Positions 41,629 to 50,995 are shown, counted from the stretch's first letter. The stretch: DNA of 64,000 nucleotides from Sandaracinaceae bacterium (GCA_020633055.1 JACKEJ010000015.1:62001-126000), one strand, 5' to 3'. A program made the numbers and translations. Notes: generated by a model from the sequence alone, not told the origin.

Positions 41629-43212
41629 ATGTCCCAACCCGAGACCTTCCGCAAACGCTGGGTGTTCCCTATCGCCCTGTTGGCCGTCACGGCCCTCGGG
41701 CTGTTCTGGTCGGCCTACACGCTGGACCACTTCGTCACCGGCGGCGCCCACCAGCCGATGCCGGACGACGGGTTGGTGGTGCGCTTCCTGGACTTCGATC
41801 CGGGGAGCATCACCGACGCCGTCAGCGCCCTCGCGGCCATGGTGGCGGCGGTGCTCGGCATCGTGATCACCGTGGTGTCCATCATCGTGCAGCTGTCGAG
41901 CGACCGCTACACGGGCGTCGCGACCATGTTCTTGCGCGACCGCCTGAACCTGGGCGTGATGGGCTACTACATCATCGGCACCGTGGTCGGCGTGATGGTC
42001 AGCGTGTCGCTCAAGGGCGACTACGTCCCACGCGCCACGCTGGGCGTGATGCTGACCATCACCACGTTCGGCCTGGTGCTGATGGCGCCGTACTTCGGCT
42101 ACGTGTTCTGGTTCGTCGAGCCACGCAACATCATCACCCGCATCCGCCGCAACGCCGTGCGCACCGCGCGCGAGGGAGCGGTGTTGACCGATCCCGGGCG
42201 ACTCCTGCAAGCGCAGGCCGCGACGTTGAGCGCGATGGAGGAGCTCACGGACATCACCAGCAACTCCATCTCGGGCAAGGACAAGATCATCGCCAGCCAG
42301 GCGGTGGACGCGCTCAAGGACTTCGCGCTCGCCTACATCGATGTGAAGCCCAAGGCGTCCAGCCTGTGGTTCCGCATCGGAGAGCTGATCAAGACCAACC
42401 CCGACTTCGTGGCCATGGACCCCGAGTCCCTCGGCGATCTCGAGGAGCGGCGCACGTGGGTGGAGTGGAAGGTCATGCGCCAGTACCTCGGCATCTACAA
42501 CGAGGCGCTCGCCCAGATGCGCGACATCAACTACCTGATCGCCATCGACACGCGCTACATCGGCGAGGCGGCGGGCAGGGCCAACGACGAAGAGCTCATG
42601 CGGCTGGTGTTCCGCTTCATGAACTCGTACCTGCGCTCCACGCTGAACGCGCGCGACGTTCGCACCGCCTACAACGTGCTCAACCAGTACCGCCTGCTGG
42701 TGGAGGCGATGATCCGGCAAGGCCACGGCTGGGCCGCGCTCGAGGGCGTGCAGCACATGATCTACTATGGTCACGTCAGCTACGACTCTCAGCTCACGTT
42801 CGTGACCGAGACGGTGGCCTACGACGTGGGCGCGTCGTGCCAGAACGCGCACGACGGTGGGGCGCGCGAGGAGAGCAGCATGCTCGAGGCGTTCCTGCGG
42901 CTGGACCGGCCGCTGCGCACGCGCAGCCAGGAGGCCGCGCTCTTGGGCGTGCGCAAGGCCCAGGTGAAGCTGGCCGCCTACTACCTGGCCGTGGGTCAAG
43001 AGGAGAAGGCGCGCCTCATCCGCGACGACATGGCCGACGAACCCCAGGAGCGTCTGCTGGCCATCCGGGAAGCGCTCGAGCGCGTGACCACCAAGGACTT
43101 CTGGGAGATCATCGATCGCGGGCGCAACTTCGAGTACATGCCCCCCAAGCAGCGCGCCCAGCTGGACACGTTCTTCAGCTGGCTGGTCCCAGCGCAGGGA
43201 GAAGAGGCCTGA
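41629..43212 (+). CDS. DUF2254-like predicted membrane protein
   Basis: 527 residues. Four membrane helices lie in the first 175 residues. The segment VVSIIVQLSSDRYTGVATMFLRDRLNLGVMGYYIIGT (in pieces around 80-115) closely follows the DUF2254 pattern, in which a helix precedes an F-x-x-D-R-x-N motif. The rest is a large soluble helical domain rich in charged residues. DUF2254 proteins are common inner-membrane proteins of unknown role, possibly transport- or channel-related. It stands alone and meets the next gene tail to tail after 15 bases. Confidence 0.68.
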   Translation: MSQPETFRKRWVFPIALLAVTALGLFWSAYTLDHFVTGGAHQPMPDDGLVVRFLDFDPGSITDAVSALAAMVAAVLGIVITVVSIIVQLSSDRYTGVATMFLRDRLNLGVMGYYIIGTVVGVMVSVSLKGDYVPRATLGVMLTITTFGLVLMAPYFGYVFWFVEPRNIITRIRRNAVRTAREGAVLTDPGRLLQAQAATLSAMEELTDITSNSISGKDKIIASQAVDALKDFALAYIDVKPKASSLWFRIGELIKTNPDFVAMDPESLGDLEERRTWVEWKVMRQYLGIYNEALAQMRDINYLIAIDTRYIGEAAGRANDEELMRLVFRFMNSYLRSTLNARDVRTAYNVLNQYRLLVEAMIRQGHGWAALEGVQHMIYYGHVSYDSQLTFVTETVAYDVGASCQNAHDGGAREESSMLEAFLRLDRPLRTRSQEAALLGVRKAQVKLAAYYLAVGQEEKARLIRDDMADEPQERLLAIREALERVTTKDFWEIIDRGRNFEYMPPKQRAQLDTFFSWLVPAQGEEA

Positions 43213-43227
43213 GCAACGGCAGACCGC

Positions 43228-43929
43228 TCAGCCTTCCGGGACGGCGTGCACGGACGTATCCCGACTTCGGACGTCGCGGCGCCGCACGTAGCTCGCTGCG
43301 CGCCGGCGGAAGAGCGCGAGCTGACGCTCGTCGAAGACCCTGCGCCCGAAGCCGTAGCTCATGACGTTGTCCGGGTCGGGGTGGTGGTTGGCCCCGAAGA
43401 AGTGGCCGAGCTCGTGCGGCAGCGACCACAGGCCGGTGCGCGCACTGAGCAGAATGTACGTCGCCGGGCGCTGGCGTCCCCCGGAAGGGATGTGGGCGCC
43501 GCTGATCCAGCCCGTGGGCTCACGCCCTTGCGCGGCCGCTGCGCGCACGGTGGCCGCAGAGGGACGCGGATCGTGGATGGCCTGCGTGACGAAGATGTTG
43601 ATCGCGCGCGGGACGAGGTAGCGCCGCAGGTGGCGCCGCTCACGGATGTCGTCGATGACCTCGTGCTCCGGGGGAAGCGACCGCACCTCGTCGATGTAGA
43701 AGGCCACTCCCGCGGGCGCGAACAGCACCCCGGCCTCGGCGAGCTTCGCGCGCAGGGTGTCGTCGTCCACCACGGGCACCCCTGCAGCCGTCGTCGCGAC
43801 GTGGAAGACCACCGCGAATTCGGGGACCTGGGCCCGCGCTGTGCCGGGTGCCCAGGTCAGCAGCAAGGCGGGCAGCAGAGCGAGCAGCCCGAGCGGCCCG
43901 GAGGCGAGGAGTGTGCGGAGAGCCGTCAT
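43228..43929 (-). CDS. Secreted metzincin-type zinc metalloprotease
   Basis: 233 residues with a signal peptide (hydrophobic to about residue 30, APGTARAQ cleavage region). The zinc site is HELGHFFGANHH (172-183), that is HExxHxxGxxH with ligands H172, H176 and H182, followed after a few residues by the Met-turn NVMSYG (M190). Such a short gap between the two is like pappalysin or similar compact metzincins. The last 30 residues are basic. Probably secreted or periplasmic; the target is unknown. Possibly co-transcribed with the upstream SRPBCC gene. Confidence 0.8.
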   Translation of the reverse strand: MTALRTLLASGPLGLLALLPALLLTWAPGTARAQVPEFAVVFHVATTAAGVPVVDDDTLRAKLAEAGVLFAPAGVAFYIDEVRSLPPEHEVIDDIRERRHLRRYLVPRAINIFVTQAIHDPRPSAATVRAAAAQGREPTGWISGAHIPSGGRQRPATYILLSARTGLWSLPHELGHFFGANHHPDPDNVMSYGFGRRVFDERQLALFRRRAASYVRRRDVRSRDTSVHAVPEG

Positions 43930-44018
43930 GCCAATGAAGTGGACGCGTCAGGCCGGAGAAAGTTCCCCGCGCGCGGACATTGGGGGCGAGCCGCTGCTCT
44001 CGGCCGGCGGCCTGCTGC

Positions 44019-44693
44019 CTAGAATTCGCCCGCCTCGATAGCCGCCTTCATGCCCGTGAGCGTGGCCTGGTGCGACGAGACCCCGTTGGTGACGGTGTAG
44101 TCGATGAGCAGGAATTCAGCCTCGAACGTGAGGTACTCGGTGATGCGCGTCACGCCGGGAGCGACCTCCTCGAACGCGATGAGCTGGTGCGTGATGACGC
44201 CGGGCGCCGTCCACGAGTCGGTCTCGTAGTAGTGGTCGTCGGCGTAGATGCGCTGCTGCGCGTGCGTGTTGATGGGCACGGCGAGACCGCCCACGGGGAG
44301 GTTCTCGATCGCGGTGAACTCGCGCACCACGGCCCCGTTGGCCTCGTACTCGCGGTGGTTCACCACGCGCTGCAGGAGCGCGTGGCGCCCGACGTGGTTG
44401 TCGATGTTGGAGTACGCGTCGAAGACGTAGTCGATGGACGCGTTCACATCGATGGAGATGGTGCGCGACACCTGCCGGCGGAGGCCCCAGCGGGGAAAGG
44501 CGCCGTGCGGCTCGACCAGGTCGTAGGCGGTGAACGCGACCTGCCACTCGAGCGCGAGCTCCGCGTCGGTCAGCGACTGGGCGTGCGCATCGACGGGGGA
44601 CAGGGCGCTGGCTGTCGCGGCGATGAGGACGAGCACGAGCACGGTGCCCCCGAAGGTCGGGCGGGCACAGCGGGGAGGACGTTGGGGGGCCAT
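44019..44693 (-). CDS. Secreted SRPBCC/START-like protein
   Basis: 224 residues from ATG 44693. An export signal runs to about residue 38 (SALSPVDAHAQ). The mature domain contains ISIDVNASIDYVFDAYSN, the usual first strand and helix of SRPBCC hydrophobic-ligand-binding folds, then repeated beta strands (RIYADDHYYETDSW, TRITEYLTFEAEF) and a terminal long helix (HQATLTGMKAAIEAG). Most family members are cytoplasmic, so an exported version is somewhat unusual. Ligand unknown. Confidence 0.65.
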   Translation of the reverse strand: MAPQRPPRCARPTFGGTVLVLVLIAATASALSPVDAHAQSLTDAELALEWQVAFTAYDLVEPHGAFPRWGLRRQVSRTISIDVNASIDYVFDAYSNIDNHVGRHALLQRVVNHREYEANGAVVREFTAIENLPVGGLAVPINTHAQQRIYADDHYYETDSWTAPGVITHQLIAFEEVAPGVTRITEYLTFEAEFLLIDYTVTNGVSSHQATLTGMKAAIEAGEF

Positions 44694-44776
44694 TCCCCCA
44701 ACATACGGGTCTGTGCATCTCCGTCCAGTGCGGGTGTACATTTTTTTCACACACGCCGCGGGCCGCGCGGAGTCGA

Positions 44777-45736
44777 TCAGAGGTCGGACACGGGCGTCCA
44801 TCCCCCCGCCGACCAGCGCAGCAGCATCGGATCGATGCCGTGGCCATCGCTCGCTGCATGCGCTTGGGCGAGCCGCCGCAAGGCGGCCACGTCGTCGGCG
44901 CGCGCGTCGCCTGTGAACAGGACGTGGTCACGTGAGGGTGCCGCGACCAGCAGCTGTCCCTCGACCTGCTGGGCGATGGGCGCCCAGGCGTCGAGGAGCA
45001 GCAGTCGGCTGGCTTCGTAGCTGTCACCTGCGCGGAGGGTCATCACGCGGGAGCCGTCTTCGACAGGCGCGAAGCCGAAGTCGGCGCAGGCGGCGCGCAG
45101 GTTGGCCAGCGCCAGCGCATGCAGACTCGGTACGTCCAGCTGGAGGTCGGCCAAGTCGTCCGACGTGAGCACGCGCATGCTGTCCGAGCGGTCCTCCACG
45201 TACGCTACCCGCACCCCGGGCTGGAAGGGGGTGGTGGGCAGCTCCGGGCGGGGGCTCGTTCCGTCAGGAGCCGGCATGGCACGGGACTCGGCTTCGAGCG
45301 CCGCGAACCACGCATCGGGCTTGAGCACGGCGCGCACGCGTGCGGGGTCGACGGCGGCGTTCCAGGCCGCGATGCTCTCCGAGATGCCGCTCACCCAGCG
45401 CTGCGCGTTGGACTCGCAGGTGTCCGGACGCGCGCCGCACTCGGCCCACAGGTTGTCCAGGTTGGCGCGCATGCGCTGCCCGTCCTCGAACACGATGTCG
45501 AACGAGAGAGGGCCCGCTTCACTCACCGTCGCCTCGGGCAGGCTCGCGTGGACCAGCGGTGCGACCCGACAGGTGAAGCGGGCGGCCTCGTCCTCACGCA
45601 TCGCGCAGCCGTCCCCTGCGCGCGCGAGGGGCTCCGTCGTGGAGCAGCCGTCGCATCCGACCACGCAGGCGGGCGCGAGCGCGAGCGCGAGACCGAGGGA
45701 GAGTGAGCGCGGGACGGGACGCACGCGGCGGAGCAT
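44777..45736 (-). CDS. DUF1444-like lipoprotein
   Basis: 319 residues with a lipoprotein signal ending in ACVVGCDGC. The mature part has VRVAYVEDRSDSMRVLTSDDL near residue 175, LHALALANLRA near 205 and LRAGDSYEASRLLLLDAW near 235; these three blocks occur in the same order in DUF1444 proteins, which are usually cytoplasmic. Thus it looks like an exported, lipidated relative. It starts 31 bases after the PepSY gene on the same strand and may be the last gene of the B12-controlled transcript. Confidence 0.6.
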   Translation of the reverse strand: MLRRVRPVPRSLSLGLALALAPACVVGCDGCSTTEPLARAGDGCAMREDEAARFTCRVAPLVHASLPEATVSEAGPLSFDIVFEDGQRMRANLDNLWAECGARPDTCESNAQRWVSGISESIAAWNAAVDPARVRAVLKPDAWFAALEAESRAMPAPDGTSPRPELPTTPFQPGVRVAYVEDRSDSMRVLTSDDLADLQLDVPSLHALALANLRAACADFGFAPVEDGSRVMTLRAGDSYEASRLLLLDAWAPIAQQVEGQLLVAAPSRDHVLFTGDARADDVAALRRLAQAHAASDGHGIDPMLLRWSAGGWTPVSDL

Positions 45737-45767
45737 GCGTCCGAGCTACGCGACTTGGGCGCTGCGC

Positions 45768-47375
45768 TCAAGCCAAGCGTGGAGGCGGCGGCGCGTCGGA
45801 AGGTGGACCAGCCGAGTCCGCGTCCTGCCCCGCGGGCGGCGGGGGGGCCGGTGCGATGGTGCCAGGACGAGGCGCGACCGTCCGAGCCACGCGACGGCGC
45901 ACTCGGCGCGCCGAGAGCTGGAGCCCGCTGAGGGCCATCAGCAGGCCGAGCCCCAGCAGGCCGAGGATCACCAGGTACCAGGCCTTCGGATGGCGGTACA
46001 GCCCGCGGAAATCGAAGCTGTGCAGGCCGTGGTAGAGCCAGCGCATGAGGCGGGAGCGGCGTCCGTGGAACGCGAGGGGCTGCGCACGAGCCGGGTCCCA
46101 GTAGAGCGCGTGCTGCTCGCCGTCAGCGAACGTCACGCGCATCACAGGCAAGGCGACGTCGGGCGCGTCGTGCGTCGGATAGTGGTAGTCGTCGGGCTCG
46201 TGCAGGACCACCAGCTCGGCCGGGAGGTGGCCTGGGTGCGCGCGCGCGAGGGCTCGCAACAGCTCGTCGGGCTCGAAGGAGGGCCGCGCCGTGGCAGCGC
46301 CTTGGGCGCCGTCCGCGCGCACCAAGAGCGACTCGCGCGGTGACGCCACGCACCGGTAGTAGGGCACACCGTCGAAGCGCAGCGTGTGGAGCTGGCGCAC
46401 GGCCAGCGTCTGCGCGCACGCGGTTCGGGCCTGCTCGGGCGGCAGCGAGAAGTCCTCCCCGGCGGCGGGGCCACCTGCCAGCTGCTGCGCGAGCGCGGTG
46501 GGCACGCCGGATCCCGGGCTCACACCGAGCGGATTGAGGGAGAGCGCGCCGCTGAGCAACCACGTACACAGGAGCGGCCCCGCGAACAGGCCGAGGACGT
46601 GGTGCACGCGGAACGTGGGCTTCCGGTAGGGGCTGAAGCCGCGTCCGCTGCGCCGCGCGCGATGGACCGAGCGCAGCGCGGTCATGAGGCCCGTCGTGGT
46701 CACGAGCAGCCCCACCAGCGCGAGGGCGATGACCAACCCGCGCCAGAGCTCCCGCTCACGTCGGAGCACCGTGGGGTAGATCCAATGCGGGATGGCGCCC
46801 AGCCACGCCCAGCCGCGCTCCCAGCGTGTGGTGCGCTGCACCACCTCACCCGTGCGCTCACTCAGGTAGAGCTCCGTTCCGCGCGCGTCGTCGAGGGCGT
46901 AGTGATGGAGTGGGAAGGCATCGCGCAGCGCGCTCGAGAGCGTCCACTGGTCCGCGCGTGTGAGGCGGCCGAGCGTGCGTGTCTCGTGGCCGTGCGCGCG
47001 CGCCAAGACGTGCAGCGCTCCGGCGTCGAGCGTGGGTGCCGGGCTCCCGTCGAGCGGGAGGGCCAGGCGGGTGTCGCCACGGCGCCCGACGCACGTCGCG
47101 CGCCCTCCGATGACCAGGATGCGCAGCCCTTCGGGGGCGTCGAGCCCGGCGCGAAAGCAGGTGCGCACATCCGCGGCCCCGAGCGACGGGAGCGCGGGCT
47201 GCTGCGCCAAGCGCTCGGCTTCGGACAGGCGCGGGTACCCGATGAAGACCATGACCGCTCCCGACGCGCACCACGTGACCAGCAGCAGGCACATGGCCAT
47301 GCCCACGGTACGGTGCAGGGCGTTCAGGCGCTGCGCCCAGCGCAGGCGCAGCACGGGGCGGTCGGTCGCGCTCAT
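45768..47375 (-). CDS. PepSY-domain membrane protein (reductase-like) beside the TonB receptor
   Basis: 535 residues; ATG 47375 overlaps the receptor stop as ATGA. The start LNALHRTVGMAMCLLLVTWCASG is the first helix of PepSY-associated membrane proteins, with an H-R-x-x-G pair; a second helix reads HHVLGLFAGPLLCTWLLSG, with paired histidines at the helix edge. Four helices frame two periplasmic PepSY-like domains, and the C-terminal tail is proline-rich. Relatives next to siderophore receptors act in reducing or releasing metal chelates. Being translationally coupled to a receptor under a cobalamin riboswitch suggests it processes the imported corrinoid or metal complex. The biochemical role is inference. 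Confidence 0.75.
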   Translation of the reverse strand: MSATDRPVLRLRWAQRLNALHRTVGMAMCLLLVTWCASGAVMVFIGYPRLSEAERLAQQPALPSLGAADVRTCFRAGLDAPEGLRILVIGGRATCVGRRGDTRLALPLDGSPAPTLDAGALHVLARAHGHETRTLGRLTRADQWTLSSALRDAFPLHHYALDDARGTELYLSERTGEVVQRTTRWERGWAWLGAIPHWIYPTVLRRERELWRGLVIALALVGLLVTTTGLMTALRSVHRARRSGRGFSPYRKPTFRVHHVLGLFAGPLLCTWLLSGALSLNPLGVSPGSGVPTALAQQLAGGPAAGEDFSLPPEQARTACAQTLAVRQLHTLRFDGVPYYRCVASPRESLLVRADGAQGAATARPSFEPDELLRALARAHPGHLPAELVVLHEPDDYHYPTHDAPDVALPVMRVTFADGEQHALYWDPARAQPLAFHGRRSRLMRWLYHGLHSFDFRGLYRHPKAWYLVILGLLGLGLLMALSGLQLSARRVRRRVARTVAPRPGTIAPAPPPPAGQDADSAGPPSDAPPPPRLA

Positions 47376-49852
47376 CGGGTCACGCGCACGCGCAGCATGA
47401 TCTCGCGCGAGGCCCCCGGCGTGAGGTTCTGGTCGATCGACGAGACCATGTACGCCCGCTTGTCCAAGAGGTTGTTGCAGCTCAGCTCGAAGCGCACGCC
47501 GCTCACCTCGTACCAAGCCGCGAGGTTCATCAGCGCGTAGGCCTGGAGCGGCAGCTGGTTCTCGTTGTCGGCGAACTGCCGCCCCATGAAGCGCCCGCCC
47601 ACGCCCACCCCGAGGCCGTCCATGGGCGTCGCCTGCACCCACAGGGTGCCGGTGTGGCGCGCGACGAACGTGGGGTGCCGGCCCGAAAGATCGTTGCCCT
47701 CCGTGTCGCGGAACACCACGAAACGGGCGTCCGTGAACGCGTAGCTCAGCTGCAGCGACACGAAGCGGTAACGCGTGCGGAGCTCCGCCTCGAGGCCGCG
47801 GCTGTGGACCTCCCCTGCGGTGTCTACGCGGTCCATCTCGCGCGTGTAGGTCACGTTGCGCTTGCGGATCCAGTAGCCCGCGGCGTCCAAGCGCGTGTCA
47901 CCCGCGAGGATCCGAAGGCCTCCCTCGAACTGCTCCGACAGCTCGGGGCGCACCTGGCGGAAACCGATGGTGTTCCCGTCGTCGTCCGTGATGGCGCCCT
48001 GCAGGCCGAGGCGCGCGTTGGGCTCGTAGCCCGTGGACCATCCGGCGTGCATCACCAGCCACGGCACCGGGCGGTTCACCAGACCTGCGCGATACGTCAG
48101 GCCGACGCTGTGGCGCGCGTCGGTGGGGCCGCGCGAGGTGCGCTCGTCGGTCGCTGGATCGAAGCGGTCGCGCCGGCTGTCGAAGTCGAACACGTCCACC
48201 CGCGCCCCCACGATGGCGTGGAAGTTGGCGGGGAGCGTGAGGTGGTCTTGCGCGAAGACCGAGTGAGCCCGCATGGAGGCGACGAACGCGCTGTCTCGCA
48301 AGATGGGCACCTCGGGCGCCGTCTCGACGGGGTGCCGCAGGTCGACGGGTGGGATGGTGTAGTCGAAGATGTTCGAGGCCCGGTCGCTGCGCGCGTTGCG
48401 GAGCCCCGTGAACTCGTACGCAGTCAGCACGCGGTGCTGCACGGGGCCGGTCTCGAAGTCGGCGAGCAGCTCGACCTGGTTCGAGATGGGCGCCCAATGG
48501 TGGAAGAAGTAGAAGTAGTACGTGCGGTCCACCATCGGCGTCAGACCGGAATCGTTGTAGGCGAGCCCCTCCGTCGAGAAGTACTCGTACTCGTCGCGCG
48601 CGAACGAGAAGCGCTCGCGCAGCCGGAGCCCCGGGGCGATGTCCCACTCGTAGGCCGCCTCGACGTCCCAACGCGCGTAGTCGAGCCCGTCCTGGGGCGT
48701 GTTGTAGCGGTTCGACAACACGGCGTTCTCGGGCAGGCCGCGTGTGCCGTCCGCGCGCAGCGTGGTCGGGATGCCGCTGTCGGTGTCGTAGTGATCCCGA
48801 TACACGCCCGTGCGCAGCATCACGCGATGCGCCGCGGCGGGCTGGTAGAGCAGCGTGAGCGTGCCCTGCGTGCGCCGCGTGCCGAAGTCGCGGTAGTCCG
48901 TGTGCGCCGTGTGACCTGCGTCCACGCGGTACGTCAGGCCGTCGACGATGGTCCCGGCCGCGCCGAGGTGGGCCTGCCACTGACGCGGCGTGCCGATGGC
49001 CAGGTCGGCCACGTACGCCGTGTCCTCCGAGGGGAGGCGCCGAATCAGGTTCACGACGCCGCCGACGGATCCGTAGCCGTAGAGCACCGCGGACGGGCCG
49101 CTGAGCACCTCGATGCGCTCCAGGTCCCACAGACCGCCCTGCGGGTGGCTGTTGACGAACGTGGCGCGGTTGTCGCGGCGACCGTCGTTGAGCACGATGG
49201 CCTGAAAGCCGCGCGCGCGGATCTGCTGGAAGCCACCGTAGCGGAACACGGGGGTCACGCCGGGCAGGAGGTAGAGCGCGCTGTTGACGTCGTGCGCGCC
49301 GCGCGTACGGGCGTCGTCGACGGTCACGCGGTGAACGGTCGCGGGCAGCTCCTCGACGGGGATGCCCATACGGGACCCCGTGTCATCCAGGAGAGCGCTC
49401 CCGAGACGCGGCATGCGCAGCACAGTCGCGCTGGCACCGAAGGTGACCTCTTCGTCGTCAGGGTCTTCCACCGCGACGTCCGAGTCGTCGATGGGCTCGT
49501 GCTCGCTGGACGGCTCTTGGCCTGTGGCAGCGTCAGGTGGGACCGGGGCGCCGCCCGTGGACGGCGTCCGTTCCCCAATGGGGTCCGGCCGTTCCGTGTC
49601 TTCGGGCTCCGCAGCGCCCTGCTCCGTCTCCGGGGTCCCCGGCGATGCCGCGGTGCGCGGTCCATCGGCGGGCGCGGGACCCGGCACGGGGGCTGGTGGG
49701 GCCTCTGTAGGCGGCGACTCGGCCGCCTGCTGCGGCTCGCGAGGAGCGGGTCCCTGTGCAGAAGCGCGGCCGACATGCGTCGCAGAGAGCGCAAAGAAGA
49801 CGCACGTCGACGTCGCCACGACGAGACGCGTGGATCGCGAGAGAATACACAT
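47372..49852 (-). CDS. TonB-dependent outer-membrane receptor under B12 control
   Basis: 826 residues from ATG 49852, chosen because it opens the signal peptide (hydrophobic region and ASAQ cleavage). A proline/glutamate-rich stretch of about 85 residues follows, then the plug domain with VNSALYLLPGVTPVF, IRARGFQAIVLNDG and LERIEVLSGPSAVLYGYGSVGG, and a 22-strand-type barrel with many alternating aromatic strands. Overall it is closest to the siderophore-receptor branch of TonB receptors rather than classical BtuB. The cobalamin riboswitch in the 413-base gap upstream points to corrinoid or cobalt uptake. It ends with RVTR instead of the usual aromatic residue. The PepSY gene is coupled to it. 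Confidence 0.85.
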   Translation of the reverse strand: MCILSRSTRLVVATSTCVFFALSATHVGRASAQGPAPREPQQAAESPPTEAPPAPVPGPAPADGPRTAASPGTPETEQGAAEPEDTERPDPIGERTPSTGGAPVPPDAATGQEPSSEHEPIDDSDVAVEDPDDEEVTFGASATVLRMPRLGSALLDDTGSRMGIPVEELPATVHRVTVDDARTRGAHDVNSALYLLPGVTPVFRYGGFQQIRARGFQAIVLNDGRRDNRATFVNSHPQGGLWDLERIEVLSGPSAVLYGYGSVGGVVNLIRRLPSEDTAYVADLAIGTPRQWQAHLGAAGTIVDGLTYRVDAGHTAHTDYRDFGTRRTQGTLTLLYQPAAAHRVMLRTGVYRDHYDTDSGIPTTLRADGTRGLPENAVLSNRYNTPQDGLDYARWDVEAAYEWDIAPGLRLRERFSFARDEYEYFSTEGLAYNDSGLTPMVDRTYYFYFFHHWAPISNQVELLADFETGPVQHRVLTAYEFTGLRNARSDRASNIFDYTIPPVDLRHPVETAPEVPILRDSAFVASMRAHSVFAQDHLTLPANFHAIVGARVDVFDFDSRRDRFDPATDERTSRGPTDARHSVGLTYRAGLVNRPVPWLVMHAGWSTGYEPNARLGLQGAITDDDGNTIGFRQVRPELSEQFEGGLRILAGDTRLDAAGYWIRKRNVTYTREMDRVDTAGEVHSRGLEAELRTRYRFVSLQLSYAFTDARFVVFRDTEGNDLSGRHPTFVARHTGTLWVQATPMDGLGVGVGGRFMGRQFADNENQLPLQAYALMNLAAWYEVSGVRFELSCNNLLDKRAYMVSSIDQNLTPGASREIMLRVRVTR

Positions 49853-50000
49853 AGAGAGAGGCCTTTGTCGGTGGTCTACGGAGCTTCGCTGCGACGCACG
49901 TGGCACGACGCACGGCACTTCACCGCAGAGGGAACAGACAAAGAGGCAGCACGAGTGTTCGCGTGCCCTCGGAGCTGTATCCCGCAGCGGAGGGTGCGCG

Positions 50001-50150
50001 TTCGAGCAGGTCTCCGGACTCGCGACCCTAGACCCCGTCGCCTTCCCAGGTGCAGCTCAAAGAGCCGTCGCCCAGTGGCGTGATGACGGGGGGTTCGATC
50101 GCATACCGTGGCGGGAACCGTGTTGGCGTTGCACCAACTTCCCTCTTCGG
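50001..50150 (-). promoter_or_regulatory. Cobalamin riboswitch upstream of the TonB receptor
   Basis: Read on the minus strand: GGAAGTTGGTGCAACGCC, the CCCGCCAC motif, the B12 box GCCACTG (50073-50079), GGGAAGGCGAC, and the 3' block AGTCCGGAGACCTGC. These are the conserved core pieces of cobalamin riboswitches in the right order. It leaves about 150 bases to the receptor start. It should lower receptor expression when cobalamin is abundant. Confidence 0.9.
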
Positions 50151-50265
50151 CCGCCGCATGTCTCCGCGACGACCTCGCGCAGCCCCGAGGGACCGCGACC
50201 CGATCGCTGCCGTACCGTGAGCGACCAACACGCCTGTGTCAAGGGACTTCGAATGCACGGACGCG

Positions 50266-50556
50266 TCAGTCACCGATGAGCACGAGTCGGCCTGTGCGGG
50301 GGTCGCGGTACACCTGACCCACCGACTCGAACCCGTCGTCCCCCTCGGCGCCCACTCCGGCCGGGGGCTCGCTGAGCTCCTCACCGGCCTCGAGCGGCTG
50401 CGCGCGCCGACCCGCGCGGCTCGCGGGTTGCCAACCCGACGCTACCAGCGCCGCCATCAGCCCGCACGCGAACACGAGCATCACGTCCACGAGGCTGGCC
50501 ATGCTCGCCATGGGGTCTGGCTCTTCGTCGAATCGACTGCGGAAGCGGTCACTCAT
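50266..50556 (-). CDS. DUF2149 membrane protein (ExbD-like partner)
   Basis: 96 residues; ATG 50556 lies within the end of the preceding gene (8-base overlap). DEEPDPMASMASLVDVMLVFACGLMAAL starts at about residue 10 in pieces typical of DUF2149, one membrane helix follows, and the C terminus ends VGQVYRDPRTGRLVLIGD-like (YRDPRTGRLVLIGD), the DUF2149 signature. The family occurs next to MotA/TolQ/ExbB proteins and CobN-like chelatases and probably replaces ExbD, having a similar one-helix layout with a membrane aspartate. Third gene of the CobN operon. Confidence 0.8.
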   Translation of the reverse strand: MSDRFRSRFDEEPDPMASMASLVDVMLVFACGLMAALVASGWQPASRAGRRAQPLEAGEELSEPPAGVGAEGDDGFESVGQVYRDPRTGRLVLIGD

Positions 50557-50995
50557 GAAGGGTTTCTTCCTGAATGAACAATGCGTCGTACCATCGTCGG
50601 CGGAGTCTTCCGGACACGAAACCCGCCATTCCAATCAACAGACCCAAGACGGTCGTGTCAAAGGCGACAGTCACCGCGCTCGACAGCGTGCTGGGGTCGC
50701 CCTCGCCGAGGGCGGAGAGACCCGGCCCGAGCGGCACCAGGGTGCCCATCAGGCCCAGCATGGGGCCGACGCGCGCGAGGACGTCGCTGCGCTCCACGCG
50801 CACCCGGAGCCGCGCGTGGAGCGCAGCGTCGGCCAGCTCCTTGCGCAGCCTACGCAACCCCGACGTGCGCTCGCCGACGAGCAGACCCACGTCTGCCACG
50901 GCCAGGAGCGTCAGCGCGAGCAGCGCCGCGATCACGGGCGCCTCGAGCCAGCTCACGAGCAACCTCAGCAGCCCCGCGGGACCGTGCGCGTTCAT
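50549..50995 (-). CDS. MotA/TolQ/ExbB proton-channel-family protein
   Basis: 148 residues from ATG 50995, which overlaps the CobN-like stop as ATGA. One N-terminal helix, a charged cytoplasmic region, then VGPMLGLMGTLVPLGPGLSAL and DPSTLSSAVTVAFDTTVLGLLIG, the two conserved helices of the family with the G-T pattern that lines the proton path. It is a short version (ExbB is about 240). With DUF2149 it should form a proton-driven motor acting on the exported CobN-like protein. Confidence 0.87.
   Translation of the reverse strand: MNAHGPAGLLRLLVSWLEAPVIAALLALTLLAVADVGLLVGERTSGLRRLRKELADAALHARLRVRVERSDVLARVGPMLGLMGTLVPLGPGLSALGEGDPSTLSSAVTVAFDTTVLGLLIGMAGFVSGRLRRRWYDALFIQEETLHE

Noticed and set aside
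47654..50083. Plus-strand ORF of 809 codons across the TonB receptor
   Set aside because: It is the antisense shadow of a GC-rich gene; the minus strand shows clear receptor motifs and a riboswitch.
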